Source: Pseudomonas purpurea (GTDB lineage: Bacteria; Pseudomonadota; Gammaproteobacteria; Pseudomonadales; Pseudomonadaceae). Taken from it: a stretch of 64,000 nt of DNA. Position numbers and translations under genes: made by a program. The stretch covers positions 992,001-1,056,000 of the forward strand of contig NZ_CP150918.1 of NCBI RefSeq assembly GCF_039908635.1. The letters run 5' to 3'. The notes beneath the pieces were generated by a model, which was given only the letters and a program-made list of their open reading frames with translations, ran no database searches and was not told the origin of the DNA. This document shows positions 17,502 through 26,680 of this stretch, in pieces (position 1 is the first letter of the stretch; each line of letters begins with the position of its first letter).

Positions 17502-17759
17502 ATGAGCATTTTCCAACGCATTGTATTGCTCCTCAAAGTCCTGGTGATGCTATCGCTGGGGACTTCGGCGGCATGGGCCAGCAGTTCGCCTGTGCAGGCG
17601 CCAGGTTTTGTGGCGTCCGGTCACGTGCAGGGCAGTGGTCTGATGATCGCCAAATCGGAATCGGAACCCGGAGACGAAGGGCAGGGTGGTAGCAAAGGTG
17701 ATGACGACTCGACAACCGATGAGCCTGATACGGATGACGAAGGCGATAGCCAGGGCTGA
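17502..17759 (+). CDS. Small secreted acidic disordered protein
   Basis: An 85-residue protein, start ATG 17502; AAGGA lies 11 bases upstream, while the alternative in-frame ATG 17490 overlaps that site. A signal peptide (MSIFQRIVLLLKVLVMLSLG, cut after TSAAWA) is followed by VQAPGFVASGHVQGSGLMIA and then a tail of Asp, Glu, Ser and Gly with hardly any hydrophobic residue (SESEPGDEGQ...DDEGDSQG). It lies 184 bases after the MFS gene on the same strand, so membership of that cassette is possible but unproven. Not recognised; it may be a periplasmic cation-binding or structural peptide. Confidence 0.6.
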   Translation: MSIFQRIVLLLKVLVMLSLGTSAAWASSSPVQAPGFVASGHVQGSGLMIAKSESEPGDEGQGGSKGDDDSTTDEPDTDDEGDSQG

Positions 17760-17782
17760 GCGGTCATGATGCAGGTAAAAGA

Positions 17783-17826
17783 AAACCCCTCCAGCAAGAC
17801 TGATGCGCAATCCTGAGGAGGGGTTT
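17783..17826. terminator. Hairpin with T-run toward the end of dppF
   Basis: AAACCCCTCC and its perfect complement enclose a 24-base loop. On the minus strand the second arm is followed by a T-rich run, so it can terminate the dpp operon read-through. Confidence 0.6.
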
Positions 17827-17841
17827 GGTGAACACATTGAA

Positions 17842-17863
17842 GGCGCCCCGAGGGGCGCTTTTT
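17842..17863 (+). terminator. Rho-independent terminator between the acidic-protein gene and dppF
   Basis: GCGCCCC / GGGGCGC stem followed by five T. It lies between convergent genes and serves the plus strand. Confidence 0.8.
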
Positions 17864-17873
17864 CATGCCTGGT

Positions 17874-18845
17874 TTATACGAGGAACTGCTCCGCGTAGTG
17901 ACAGGCCACTTGACGGGTGTCGAGCAGGCGCAGGGCTGGCTCTTCTTTGCTGCACCGTTCGGTGGCGTACGGGCAGCGCTTGTGGAACGCACAGCCGGAT
18001 GGCGGGTTCAGCGGGTTGGGCAACTCGCCGACGATCTTGATTTTCGGCTTGGTCGGGTCCGGATGGATCGTCGGCGTGGCCGACAGCAGGGCCTGGGTGT
18101 ACGGGTGCAGAGGACGGGTGTAGATGTCCTCTTTCGGGCCCATTTCCACCGGGCGGCCGAGGTACATCACCAGTACCTGGTCGGCGACGTGACGCACCAC
18201 CGCCAGGTTGTGGGAGATGAACACGTAGGCGGTGTTGAATTCCTGCTGCAGGTCCATGAACAGGTTCAGTACCTGCGCCTGGATCGACACGTCCAGCGCC
18301 GACGTCGGTTCGTCCGCGACCAGCACTTTGGGTTGCAGCATCATCGCCCGAGCCAGGGCGATCCGCTGGCGCTGACCGCCGGAGAACATGTGCGGGTAGC
18401 GCTGGTAGTGCTCAGGCCGCAGACCCACCTGCTTCATCATCGCCTGGACTTTTTCACGGCGTTCGGCCGCAGACAGCTTGGTGTTGATCAGTAATGGCTC
18501 GGCAAGCTGATCACCGATTTTCTGCCGTGGGTTGAGCGACGCATAAGGGCTCTGGAACACCATCTGCACGTCTTTGCGCAGTTGCTTGCGTTCGGCCTTG
18601 TTGGCGCCAGTGACTTCTTGCCCAGCGATTTTGAGCGAGCCCGAGGATGGTTCTTCGATCAGCGTCAGGGCGCGGGCGAGGGTGGACTTGCCGCAGCCGG
18701 ATTCGCCTACGACTGCGAGGGTCTTGCCGGCTTCGAGTTCGAACGACACGCCGTTGAGGGCGCGAACCAGTGCGGTGCCTTTGAACAGGCCGCGGGAGAC
18801 TTCGTAGTGACGGGTCAGGTCACGGGCGGTGAGAACGACGGCCAT
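17874..18845 (-). CDS. dppF: Dipeptide ABC transporter ATP-binding protein DppF
   Basis: One of the two ATPases driving dipeptide uptake; acts on the inner face of the membrane with DppD. It has 323 residues from ATG 18845, which overlaps the dppD stop by one base (TAATG). Walker A GESGCGKST, signature FSGGQRQR, Walker B VLVADEPTSALDVS and switch FISHNLAVV are present. The C-terminal oligopeptide-transporter extension contains GCAFHKRCPYATERC, the Cys-rich motif that holds an iron-sulfur cluster in related proteins. Last gene of the dpp operon. Confidence 0.94.
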   Translation of the reverse strand: MAVVLTARDLTRHYEVSRGLFKGTALVRALNGVSFELEAGKTLAVVGESGCGKSTLARALTLIEEPSSGSLKIAGQEVTGANKAERKQLRKDVQMVFQSPYASLNPRQKIGDQLAEPLLINTKLSAAERREKVQAMMKQVGLRPEHYQRYPHMFSGGQRQRIALARAMMLQPKVLVADEPTSALDVSIQAQVLNLFMDLQQEFNTAYVFISHNLAVVRHVADQVLVMYLGRPVEMGPKEDIYTRPLHPYTQALLSATPTIHPDPTKPKIKIVGELPNPLNPPSGCAFHKRCPYATERCSKEEPALRLLDTRQVACHYAEQFLV

Positions 18846-19813
18846 TACGCCACCTCCTGATTCAAAGGATAGAAGCAGCGGGCGAGGCTGGCGCTTTTCG
18901 GGTCCAGGCCTGGACGTTGTTGACGGCAGCTGTCCTGCACATACGGGCAGCGTGGGGACAGCAGGCAACCTTGCGGACGGTCATAGCGGCCGGGAACGAT
19001 GCCCGGCAGCGTGGCCAGGCGTGATGAACCCAGGCTGTGTTCCGGAATGGCCTTGAGCAATGCTTCGCTGTACGGGTGCGCCGGAATGTCGAACAACTGC
19101 GGCACCTGACCGACTTCTACTGCTTGGCCTGCGTACATCACGCATACGCGCTGGGCGGTTTCCGCCACGACCGCGAGGTCGTGGGTGATCAGCACCAGGC
19201 CCATGTTCTGCTCTTTTTGCAGGGCGAGCAGCAGGTCCATGATCTGCGCCTGAATCGTCACGTCCAACGCGGTGGTCGGTTCGTCGGCGATCAGCAGTTT
19301 CGGTTCACCGGCAATCGCCATGGCAATCGCCACACGCTGGCTCATACCGCCGGAGAGCTGGTGCGGGTAGGCGTCCATGCGGCTCGCGGCGCCCGGTATT
19401 TCGACTTTTTCCAGCAGTTCGATGGCGCGTTTGCGAGCGGCTTTACCGGACATTTTCAGGTGCAGGCGCAGCACTTCTTCAATCTGGAAGCCGACGGTGT
19501 AGCTTGGGTTCAGCGCGGTCATCGGGTCCTGGAAGACCATGGCCAGGTCTTTGCCGACAATCCGGCGACGCTGGCGCGCATTGAGCTTGAGCATGTCCTT
19601 GCCGTCGAAGCTGAGGGAGTCAGCGGTGACGATGCCGGGATGCTCGATCAGGCCCATCAGCGCCATCATGGTCACGGACTTGCCGGACCCCGACTCGCCC
19701 ACGATGGCCAGGACTTCGCCCTTGTCCACGGTCAGGTCCAGGCCATCGACCACGGGAACGGCGGTGGCGTCGCCGAAGCGAACGTTGAGATTCTTGATTT
19801 CTAGCAGTGACAT
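18845..19813 (-). CDS. dppD: Dipeptide ABC transporter ATP-binding protein DppD
   Basis: Partner ATPase of DppF, 322 residues from ATG 19813 (AGGAG upstream). Walker [10 protein letters not shown], signature LSGGMSQR, Walker [15 protein letters not shown] and LITHDLAVV are all intact. The C-terminal [15 protein letters not shown] is the Cys motif of the oligo/dipeptide ATPase family. It is preceded by dppC with 10 bases between and followed directly by dppF. Confidence 0.94.
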   Translation of the reverse strand: MSLLEIKNLNVRFGDATAVPVVDGLDLTVDKGEVLAIVGESGSGKSVTMMALMGLIEHPGIVTADSLSFDGKDMLKLNARQRRRIVGKDLAMVFQDPMTALNPSYTVGFQIEEVLRLHLKMSGKAARKRAIELLEKVEIPGAASRMDAYPHQLSGGMSQRVAIAMAIAGEPKLLIADEPTTALDVTIQAQIMDLLLALQKEQNMGLVLITHDLAVVAETAQRVCVMYAGQAVEVGQVPQLFDIPAHPYSEALLKAIPEHSLGSSRLATLPGIVPGRYDRPQGCLLSPRCPYVQDSCRQQRPGLDPKSASLARCFYPLNQEVA

Positions 19814-19823
19814 GGGAATCTCC

Positions 19824-20735
19824 TCAGGCGGCGTTCTTGAGTTTCGGGTCCAGCGCATCGCGCAGGCCGTCGCCCATCAGGTTGATTGCCAGCACGCTGA
19901 GCAAAATGGTCAGGCCAGGCAGACTCACCACCCACCAGGCGCGTTCGATGTAGTCGCGAGCCGAAGCCAGCATGGTGCCCCACTCCGGGGTTGGCGGTTG
20001 TACGCCAAGGCCGAGGAAGCCCAGTGCCGCGGCGTCGAGAATTGCCGAGGAGAAACTCAGGGTGGCCTGAACGATCAGCGGCGCCATGCAGTTGGGTAGC
20101 ACAGTGATGAACATCAGGCGCGGCAGGCCGGCACCGGCCAGGCGTGCAGCGGTCACGTAGTCGCGGTTCAGTTCACCCATCACCGCGGCGCGGGTCAGAC
20201 GAACATAGGACGGCAGGGACACGATGGCGATGGCGATCACGGTGTTGATCAGGCCAGGGCCGAGGATGGCGACAATCGCCACGGCCAGCAGCAGGGACGG
20301 CAGGGCCAGCATGATATCCATCAGGCGCATGATGGTTGGGCCGAGCACGCGCGGGAAGAACCCGGCCAGCAGGCCCATCAGGATCCCAGGGATCAACGAC
20401 ATGACCACCGACGACAGGCCGATCAGCAAGGACAGGCGCGAACCCTGGATCAGGCGCGACAGCAGGTCGCGACCCAGTTCATCGGTGCCCAGCAGGAACT
20501 GCATCTGCCCGCCTTCCAGCCAGGCCGGAGGCGTCAGCAGGAAATCGCGGTACTGCTCGCTCGGGTTATGTGGGGCAACCCAGGGCGCGAAGATCGCGCA
20601 GAAGACCACCAGCGTCATGAACATCAGGCCGGCGACGGCGCCCTTGTTCTTGGAGAACGCTTGCCAGAACTCTTTGTAGGGCGATGGATAAAGCAGGCTG
20701 GTGTCGACTGCTACGGAGGTTGTTGGAGTACTCAT
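19824..20735 (-). CDS. dppC: Dipeptide ABC transporter permease DppC
   Basis: Inner-membrane permease, 303 residues from ATG 20735; an earlier in-frame ATG at 20783 lies inside the dppB 3' end and is less likely. An N-terminal OppC-type segment ([19 protein letters not shown]) is followed by a periplasmic region with [17 protein letters not shown], five more helices, and the EAA loop around [19 protein letters not shown]. Forms the channel with DppB. Confidence 0.93.
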   Translation of the reverse strand: MSTPTTSVAVDTSLLYPSPYKEFWQAFSKNKGAVAGLMFMTLVVFCAIFAPWVAPHNPSEQYRDFLLTPPAWLEGGQMQFLLGTDELGRDLLSRLIQGSRLSLLIGLSSVVMSLIPGILMGLLAGFFPRVLGPTIMRLMDIMLALPSLLLAVAIVAILGPGLINTVIAIAIVSLPSYVRLTRAAVMGELNRDYVTAARLAGAGLPRLMFITVLPNCMAPLIVQATLSFSSAILDAAALGFLGLGVQPPTPEWGTMLASARDYIERAWWVVSLPGLTILLSVLAINLMGDGLRDALDPKLKNAA

Positions 20736-20745
20736 TCGTAGGGTC

Positions 20746-21756
20746 TCAGCGCTGGTGACGGATGCGTGGGTTTGCGAAGCCATAAAGAATATCCACTACA
20801 AAGTTGACCAGAATCACCAGGCAGGCGATCAGCAGGATGCCGTTTTGCACCACGGGATAGTCCCGGGCGCCAATGGCTTCGATCAGCCATTTGCCAATGC
20901 CGGGCCACGAGAAGATGGTTTCGGTCAGGACCGCGCCAGCCAGCAATGTGCCGACTTGCAGGCCAACCACGGTCAGCACTGGGATCAAGGCGTTGCGCAG
21001 GCCGTGAACGAACACCACGCGCGCCGGCGACAGGCCTTTGGCCCGGGCGGTGCGGATATAGTCTTCACGCAGTACTTCAAGCATCGAGGAGCGGGTCATC
21101 CGGGCGATCACCGCCAACGGGATGGTACCGAGCACGATGGCCGGGAGGATCAGGTGATGCAGGGCGTCGAAGAACGCACCGGTGTCATCGGCCAACAGGG
21201 TGTCGACGAGCATGAAGCCGGTTCTCGGCTCGATGTCGTAGAGCAGGTCGATCCGCCCGGAAACCGGGGTCCAGCCCAGGGAAACCGAGAAGAACATGAT
21301 GAGGATCAGGCCCCACCAGAAGATCGGCATCGAATACCCGGCAAGGGAGATGCCCATCACGCCATGGTCGAACAGGGACCCTCGCTTCAGCGCCGCGATC
21401 ACCCCGGCCAGGAGCCCGAGAACGCCGGCGAACAGCAGGGCAGCCATGGACAGTTCCAGGGTCGCAGGGAACAGGGATGTGAACTCGCTCCACACACTTT
21501 CACGGGTTCGCAGGGATTCACCCAGGTCGCCGTGCGCCAGTTTGCCGATGTAGTCCAGGTATTGGGCATACAGCGGTTTGTTCAAACCAAGGCGTTCCAT
21601 TGCCTGGGCGTGCATTTCGGGGTCGACCCGACGTTCGCCCATCATTACTTCCACGGGGTCGCCAGGGATCATGCGAATCAACGCGAAAGTCAGCAAGGTG
21701 ATGCCGAAGAACGTGGGGATCAACAGTCCCAATCGGCGGGCAATAAAACTAAACAT
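20746..21756 (-). CDS. dppB: Dipeptide ABC transporter permease DppB
   Basis: Inner-membrane permease, 336 residues. The typical start is MFSFIARRLGLLIPTFFGIT, then LIRMIPGDPVEVMMGER, then helices and the EAA loop REDYIRTARAKGLSPARV (about 225-242). First of the dppBCDF transport genes, separated from the upstream binding-protein gene by a stable hairpin. Family length and motifs are normal. Confidence 0.94.
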   Translation of the reverse strand: MFSFIARRLGLLIPTFFGITLLTFALIRMIPGDPVEVMMGERRVDPEMHAQAMERLGLNKPLYAQYLDYIGKLAHGDLGESLRTRESVWSEFTSLFPATLELSMAALLFAGVLGLLAGVIAALKRGSLFDHGVMGISLAGYSMPIFWWGLILIMFFSVSLGWTPVSGRIDLLYDIEPRTGFMLVDTLLADDTGAFFDALHHLILPAIVLGTIPLAVIARMTRSSMLEVLREDYIRTARAKGLSPARVVFVHGLRNALIPVLTVVGLQVGTLLAGAVLTETIFSWPGIGKWLIEAIGARDYPVVQNGILLIACLVILVNFVVDILYGFANPRIRHQR

Positions 21757-21789
21757 CTTCAGGTGTACCTCATCAGCCGGTTAGGCGTT

Positions 21790-21819
21790 CCCGGCAGCGT
21801 TGGGGTCAACGTTGCCGGG
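21790..21819 (-). terminator. Hairpin between dppA and dppB (attenuator or mRNA stabiliser)
   Basis: CCCGGCAACGTTG and CAACGCTGCCGGG pair with one mismatch around a short loop, with no clear T-run on the minus strand. This position, after a binding-protein gene and before the permease genes, is where differential-expression hairpins are common. Confidence 0.55.
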
Positions 21820-21829
21820 CGTTTCTTAT

Positions 21830-23425
21830 CTACTTCACTTTGGTCGTAGCGAAGTTGTTAGTGGTCAGGGGGCTAATGTGATAACCCTCGACGTTGTTGC
21901 GCATGGCCGTAAACATACGCGTGTGCGCGATGCTGATCCATGGCTGGTCCTGGTGGAAAATCGCCTGGGCCTGCTCATAGAGCGCTGCACGTTCGACCGG
22001 GTCGGTTTTTGCACGCGCCTGGTCGATCAATGCCTGGAACTTCTCGTTGCACCAGCGCGCGTAATTTTCGCCGTTCTTGGCGGCCTCACAACTGAGCATA
22101 GGCGTCAGGAAGTTGTCCGGGTCCCCGTTATCTCCCGCCCATCCGGCCGAGACCATATCGTGCTCGCCGTTCTTCGCGCGCTTGAGCATTTCGCCCCATT
22201 CCATCACGCGGATGTCGACCTTGATCCCGACCTTGGCCAGGTCCGCCTGCATCATTTGTGCGCCGAGCATCGGGTTCGGGTTGGTCGGGCCGCCGCCGTT
22301 ACGGGTGAACAGGGTGAGCACCGTGCCTTCCGGTACGCCGGCTTCCTTGAGCAGGGCGCGGGCCTTGTCCAGGTCGTGAGGCGGGTTCTGCAATGCGTGG
22401 TTGTAACCCAACAGGGTTGGCGGGTATGGGTTGACGGCGACGCTGGCATTGCCCTTGCCGAACAGCGCGTTGACGTAGGCCCGCTTGTCGAAGGCGATTT
22501 CAATCGCCTGGCGCACACGTACATCGCTCATGTATTTGCGGGTGGTGTTGAGCGCGGTGTACGAGGTGGTCATCGCCTCGATTTCCTCGACCTTCAGGTT
22601 GGGATCAGCCTTGAGGTTGGGGATGTCATCGGGTTTTGGATAGAGGGCGATCTGGCACTCGTTGGCCTTGAGTTTCTGCTGGCGCACGTTGTTGTCGATA
22701 GCGATGGCCAGAATCAGTACTTCGCTCGGTGGTGCACCGCGGAAGTAGTCGGTGTTGGCTTTGAAGCGAACCTGGGCGTCCTTGGCGTAGCGCTGGAACA
22801 CAAACGGGCCAGTGCCGACAGGTTTGTTGTTGAGGTCGGCGGTCTTGTTGGCCTTGAGCAACTGGTCGGCGTATTCGGCCGGGTAGATCGAGGCGAACGC
22901 CATGGCCACGTCGGGCAGGAACGGCGCCTCGGGACGGGTCAGGGTGAACCTCACGGTGTGCTCGTCGACTTTCTCGACGCTTTTGAGCAGTTCCTTGAAG
23001 CCCATGCTTTCAAAGTACGGGAAGCCCACGCTGGACTTGTCATGCCAGGGGTGTTTCGGGTCCAGCTGACGCTGGAAACTCCAGACCACGTCGTCGGCAT
23101 TCAGGTCGCGGGTCGGCTTGAAATAATCGGTGGTGTGGAACTTGACGCCTTTGCGCAAATGGAACGTGTAGGTCAGGGCGTCCGGGCTGATGTCCCAGGA
23201 CTCGGCCAGTGCAGGGACCACTTCGGTGGTGCCGGGCTTGAAGTCCACCAGGCGATTGAAGATAGTTTCGGCCACCGCATCGGCTGTGACTGCAGTCGTG
23301 TACTGGACCATATCGAAGCCTTCCGGGCTGGCTTCGGTACAGACCACCAAGGGTTTGGCCGAGGCGCCAACGGCGACACTCAGCAGCGCGGCGGCGATGG
23401 CCGCTCGTAAAGGAAGCATTTTCAT
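21830..23425 (-). CDS. dppA: Dipeptide ABC transporter substrate-binding protein (copy 3)
   Basis: Periplasmic peptide-binding protein, 531 residues from ATG 23425 (GGGGT upstream). Signal peptide MKMLPLRAAIAAALLSVAVG, cut near ASA. SBP_bac_5 domain: VVCTEASPEGFDMVQYTTA, DALTYTFHLRKGVKFH, NNKPVGTGPFVFQRY, and GWAGDNGDPDNFLTPMLSCE near the C-terminus. Third of three paralogous receptors in this operon, the closest to the permeases and the most divergent of the three. Paralogues probably widen the range of peptides accepted. Confidence 0.92.
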   Translation of the reverse strand: MKMLPLRAAIAAALLSVAVGASAKPLVVCTEASPEGFDMVQYTTAVTADAVAETIFNRLVDFKPGTTEVVPALAESWDISPDALTYTFHLRKGVKFHTTDYFKPTRDLNADDVVWSFQRQLDPKHPWHDKSSVGFPYFESMGFKELLKSVEKVDEHTVRFTLTRPEAPFLPDVAMAFASIYPAEYADQLLKANKTADLNNKPVGTGPFVFQRYAKDAQVRFKANTDYFRGAPPSEVLILAIAIDNNVRQQKLKANECQIALYPKPDDIPNLKADPNLKVEEIEAMTTSYTALNTTRKYMSDVRVRQAIEIAFDKRAYVNALFGKGNASVAVNPYPPTLLGYNHALQNPPHDLDKARALLKEAGVPEGTVLTLFTRNGGGPTNPNPMLGAQMMQADLAKVGIKVDIRVMEWGEMLKRAKNGEHDMVSAGWAGDNGDPDNFLTPMLSCEAAKNGENYARWCNEKFQALIDQARAKTDPVERAALYEQAQAIFHQDQPWISIAHTRMFTAMRNNVEGYHISPLTTNNFATTKVK

Positions 23426-23460
23426 CAAGAACCCCCTGCAATCGGTTGAACCAGAAATGC

Positions 23461-23493
23461 TGAACGGCTGATTCCTCATGAATCAGCCGTTCA
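23461..23493 (-). terminator. Hairpin between opdP and dppA copy 3
   Basis: TGAACGGCTGATTC and GAATCAGCCGTTCA form a perfect 14-base stem with a 5-base loop in the 76-base gap. There is no T-run, so it is more likely an RNA-stability or partial-attenuation element than a full terminator. Confidence 0.6.
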
Positions 23494-23501
23494 CCTGGTG
23501 C

Positions 23502-24908
23502 TTAAAGAATGTTGAATGGAATGGTGGTAACCAGACGGAATTCGTTGATGCTGCCGTCAGACTGTTCTTTGGAAGCGCGGTGTGCGGTGTAGGTCGCGCG
23601 AATCGTGGTGGCTTTCAGCGGACCGCTTTGAACTGCGTAGGCAGTCCCGATGCCGTATTCATAGTGGCTTTCACCGTTCTGCGTCTGGATACCGTCGTAG
23701 CCTTTACCTTCTACACCGCGGTTGCCGGTGTAGTGAGTACCGTCGATGCCCCAGCCGCGAGCCTGGTAGATGTTGAACTTCAGGCCTGGCACGCCGTACT
23801 CGGCCATGTTCAGACCGTAGGCGATCTGGAACGATTTTTCGTTCGGGCCGTTGAAGTCGGACAACAGGGAGTTGGCCAGGTAGATGCCGTTGGTTTCGTG
23901 CAGGTAGTCGAAGTACTCGTTACCGTTCACTTCCTGGTACGAGAAGGTCAGGCTGTGAGCCTGGTGAGTCAGGCCGAACGACAGGGAGTAGGTATCGTTG
24001 TCGATGTCGCCCATCAGTTTCTTGCCGGTATCGACCGTTTTGTAATAGTTCAGGCCGGTGGTCAGGCTCAGGACCGAGCTGTCGCCCAGTTCGTGGGTGG
24101 CGCCGAAGTAGTACTGGTTCCACAAGTCTTCGACCTGGGAGCCGTACAGGCTGGTTTTCAGGCTTTTGAACGGCTGATAGGCCAGGCCCACGATGCTGAC
24201 TTTGTCGGCTTCGGTTTTGTTGCTGGCGTACTCGGAGCGGAACTTCGCCAGGCTTTGCTCGGTACGTGGCGAGACACGGTCGAAGACGCCTGCGTCGAAT
24301 GACAGGTTGTTCAATTCTTCACTGTGCAGGCTCACCCCTTCAAAGCTCGAAGGCAGCGCACGGTTGCCGATGACATCGACAATCGGGGTGCTGTAGTTCT
24401 GGCGACCGGCGGTCAGGGTGGTGTTCGATACGCGGAACTTGACGTTGGCCAGGCCCAGTTTGCTCCACTGGCCCACAGCATCCTTGCCACCATCGGCGAG
24501 TGTACGGTTGGAGCCGCCGGCGATGTCTTCCTGGTCGCGGATCAGGGCAATTTCATTGTAGGCCGCGACTTCGGTGCTCACACCCACGGTGCCTTCGGTA
24601 AAACCGGAGGTGTAGTTGAGGATGGTGCCTTGCGTCCAGTTGTAACGACGAGAGACCTTGGTCGGGTTTTTGTCGGTCTTTTCTTTCTTGTAGCTGAAGC
24701 GGCTATCACGTCGCTTCATTTCGTTGGAGTACCAGTTACGCGTCGTGCCCCCCAGGCTCTGACCCTCGACAAACCCCTTGGCTTCGGCCTGGGCGTTGGT
24801 GGTGTTCAGGCCGGTCGGAACGAAGTCCTGGCTGACGTTCTCGGCGTACGCGGTGGCCGTAATGCTACTGATGGCTAAAGCCAATAATGCGGTGCTGCTC
24901 AGTTTCAT
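23502..24908 (-). CDS. opdP: OprD-family outer-membrane porin, OpdP-like
   Basis: Outer-membrane channel of the OccD group, 468 residues from ATG 24908 (GGAG 8 bases upstream). Signal peptide MKLSSTALLALAISSITATA, cut after YAE or nearby. The barrel shows alternating strands, GFVEGQSLGGTTRNWYSNE near the start as in OprD proteins, and an aromatic C-terminus. OpdP/OpdD lies at this place in the P. aeruginosa dpp operon and takes up glycine-glutamate and other dipeptides (also carbapenems in that species). Embedded between binding-protein genes, so the operon encodes passage across both membranes. Confidence 0.88.
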   Translation of the reverse strand: MKLSSTALLALAISSITATAYAENVSQDFVPTGLNTTNAQAEAKGFVEGQSLGGTTRNWYSNEMKRRDSRFSYKKEKTDKNPTKVSRRYNWTQGTILNYTSGFTEGTVGVSTEVAAYNEIALIRDQEDIAGGSNRTLADGGKDAVGQWSKLGLANVKFRVSNTTLTAGRQNYSTPIVDVIGNRALPSSFEGVSLHSEELNNLSFDAGVFDRVSPRTEQSLAKFRSEYASNKTEADKVSIVGLAYQPFKSLKTSLYGSQVEDLWNQYYFGATHELGDSSVLSLTTGLNYYKTVDTGKKLMGDIDNDTYSLSFGLTHQAHSLTFSYQEVNGNEYFDYLHETNGIYLANSLLSDFNGPNEKSFQIAYGLNMAEYGVPGLKFNIYQARGWGIDGTHYTGNRGVEGKGYDGIQTQNGESHYEYGIGTAYAVQSGPLKATTIRATYTAHRASKEQSDGSINEFRLVTTIPFNIL

Positions 24909-24925
24909 GGGTGAAGCTCCTTTCT

Positions 24926-24933
24926 TTCTTTTT
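24926..24933 (-). promoter_or_regulatory. AANAANAA motif overlapping the opdP translation start region
   Basis: On the minus strand AAAAAGAA fits the Hfq/Crc target pattern AANAANAA, within an A-rich tract just before the GGAG of opdP. The dpp operon serves amino-acid nutrition, so catabolite repression at translation is plausible. Motif match only. Confidence 0.35.
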
Positions 24934-25078
24934 TTAGTGCCGGTCTTTTTTGGTGATCCGGCTATCGGTTTGGAACTCATTCAAAGCACCGCAAACGTTT
25001 GCCGGGAGCACGATTGCCGATTTCAGGCGACACGTTTGCGTGAGGGCGAGAAACGCCCCCAGCGGTTTGGCTAAACGG

Positions 25079-26680
25079 TTACTGGTCTATGCCGACACCC
25101 GAGAAAACGTTACGGCCGAAGGGACTGACCTTGAATCCTTCGACTTTGGCGCTCAACGGCTGGTTGACCGTCGAGTGGGCGACAGGCGTGATCGGCACTT
25201 GCTGCTTGAGCAATTGCTGCGCCTGTTTGTAAAGCACCGTGCGTTGATCACGGTCGGTGACAACCTTGGCTTGCTTGATCAGCTTGTCGTATTGCGGGTC
25301 ACACCACATGGAGTAGTTGTTGCCGCCAATCGCGTCGCAGCTGTACAGCGTGCCGAGCCAGTTGTCCGGGTCCCCGTTGTCGCCGGTCCAACCGATCAGG
25401 CTGATGTCGTGCTCGCCATTCTTGGTGCGCTTGATGTATTCGCCCCATTCGTAGCTGACGATCTTCACTTTCAGGCCGATCTTGGCCCAGTCAGCCTGGA
25501 GCATCTCGGCCATCAGTTTAGCGTTCGGGTTGTATGGACGCTGGACCGGCATGGCCCAGAGGGTAATTTCAGTGCCTTCCTTGACCCCGGCAGCCTTGAG
25601 CAATTCCTTGGCTTTTTCCGGGTTGTAGGCGGTGTCCTTGATGGTTTCGTCGTAGGACCATTGCGTTGGCGGCATGGCGTTGACCGCCAGTTGACCGGCG
25701 CCCTGGTACACGGCGTTGAGGATGCCCTGCTTGTTCACCGCCATGTCCAGTGCCTGGCGCACTTCGAGCTGGTCGAAGGGTTTGTGCCGCACGTTATAGG
25801 CGATGTAGCCAAGGTTGAACCCCGGCTTTTCGATGAGTTTGAGTTTCGGGTCGTTCTTCAACGCTTCAACGTCGGCCGGGCGCGGGTGCAGGGTAATCTG
25901 GCATTCGCCGGCCTTGAGTTTTTGCACGCGGACGGAGGCGTCGGTGTTGATGGCAAAAATCAGTTGGTCGAGCTTGACGCGGCTCGGGTCCCAGTACTGT
26001 TTGTTGCCGGCGTAACGGATCTGCGAGTCTTTCTGGTAGCGCTGGAACACGAAAGGCCCGGTACCGATCGGCTTCTGGTTGATCTCGCTCGGCTTGCCGG
26101 ACTTGAGCAACTGGTCGGCGTACTCGGCCGAAAGGATCGCGGCGAAGCTCATGGCGATGTTCTGGATGAACGCGGCGTCGACGCTGTTGAGCGTCATGAC
26201 CACGGTCAGCGGCCCGGTCTTTTCGACCTTCGCGATGTTTTTGTTCAGGCTCATCCCGGTGAAGTACGGGAACTCGGTGGGGTAAGCCTTGCGGAAAGGG
26301 TGCTCGGAGTCGAGCATGCGATTGAAGGTGAACAGCACATCGTCGGCGTTGAAATCGCGGCTCGGCGTGAAGTACTTGGTGGTGTGGAACTTCACCCCTT
26401 CGCGCAGGTGGAAGGTGTACGTGAGGCCATCTTCGGAAATATCCCATCTCGTCGCCAGACCAGGTACGACAGTGGTCGCGCCTTTTTCGAACTCGGCCAG
26501 TCGGTTGTACAGCGGCTCCGCGGCATCGTTGTCGGTCGCCGTGGTGTACTGCGCGGTGTCAAAGCCGGCCGGGCTGCCTTCAGAGCAAAACACCAGGCTG
26601 TTGTTGGCGGCCTGGCTGATGGAGGTGGCGGCCAACAGGCCGGTACCCAGCAATGCGGATAAAACCAAGGTATGACGCAT
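25079..26680 (-). CDS. Dipeptide ABC transporter substrate-binding protein (copy 2)
   Basis: Periplasmic receptor of 533 residues, start ATG 26680 (GGGAG upstream). Signal peptide MRHTLVLSALLGTGLLAATS, cut near QAA. SBP_bac_5 landmarks: VFCSEGSPAGFDTAQYTTA, GLTYTFHLREGVKFHTTK, NQKPIGTGPFVFQRY, IGWTGDNGDPDNWLG. It is very close to copy 1 (26986-28611), consistent with a tandem duplication, and both differ from the more divergent copy 3. Its C-terminus is also the best match for the decayed fragment at 28870-29001. Confidence 0.92.
   Translation of the reverse strand: MRHTLVLSALLGTGLLAATSISQAANNSLVFCSEGSPAGFDTAQYTTATDNDAAEPLYNRLAEFEKGATTVVPGLATRWDISEDGLTYTFHLREGVKFHTTKYFTPSRDFNADDVLFTFNRMLDSEHPFRKAYPTEFPYFTGMSLNKNIAKVEKTGPLTVVMTLNSVDAAFIQNIAMSFAAILSAEYADQLLKSGKPSEINQKPIGTGPFVFQRYQKDSQIRYAGNKQYWDPSRVKLDQLIFAINTDASVRVQKLKAGECQITLHPRPADVEALKNDPKLKLIEKPGFNLGYIAYNVRHKPFDQLEVRQALDMAVNKQGILNAVYQGAGQLAVNAMPPTQWSYDETIKDTAYNPEKAKELLKAAGVKEGTEITLWAMPVQRPYNPNAKLMAEMLQADWAKIGLKVKIVSYEWGEYIKRTKNGEHDISLIGWTGDNGDPDNWLGTLYSCDAIGGNNYSMWCDPQYDKLIKQAKVVTDRDQRTVLYKQAQQLLKQQVPITPVAHSTVNQPLSAKVEGFKVSPFGRNVFSGVGIDQ

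Noticed and set aside
21800..23410. Long plus-strand frames (400-575 codons) opposite the dpp binding proteins (also 24950-26662, 27067-28455) and opposite the YddA-like gene (32805-34559)
   Set aside because: All are mirror frames of high-GC coding sequence with no starts, ribosome sites or families of their own.
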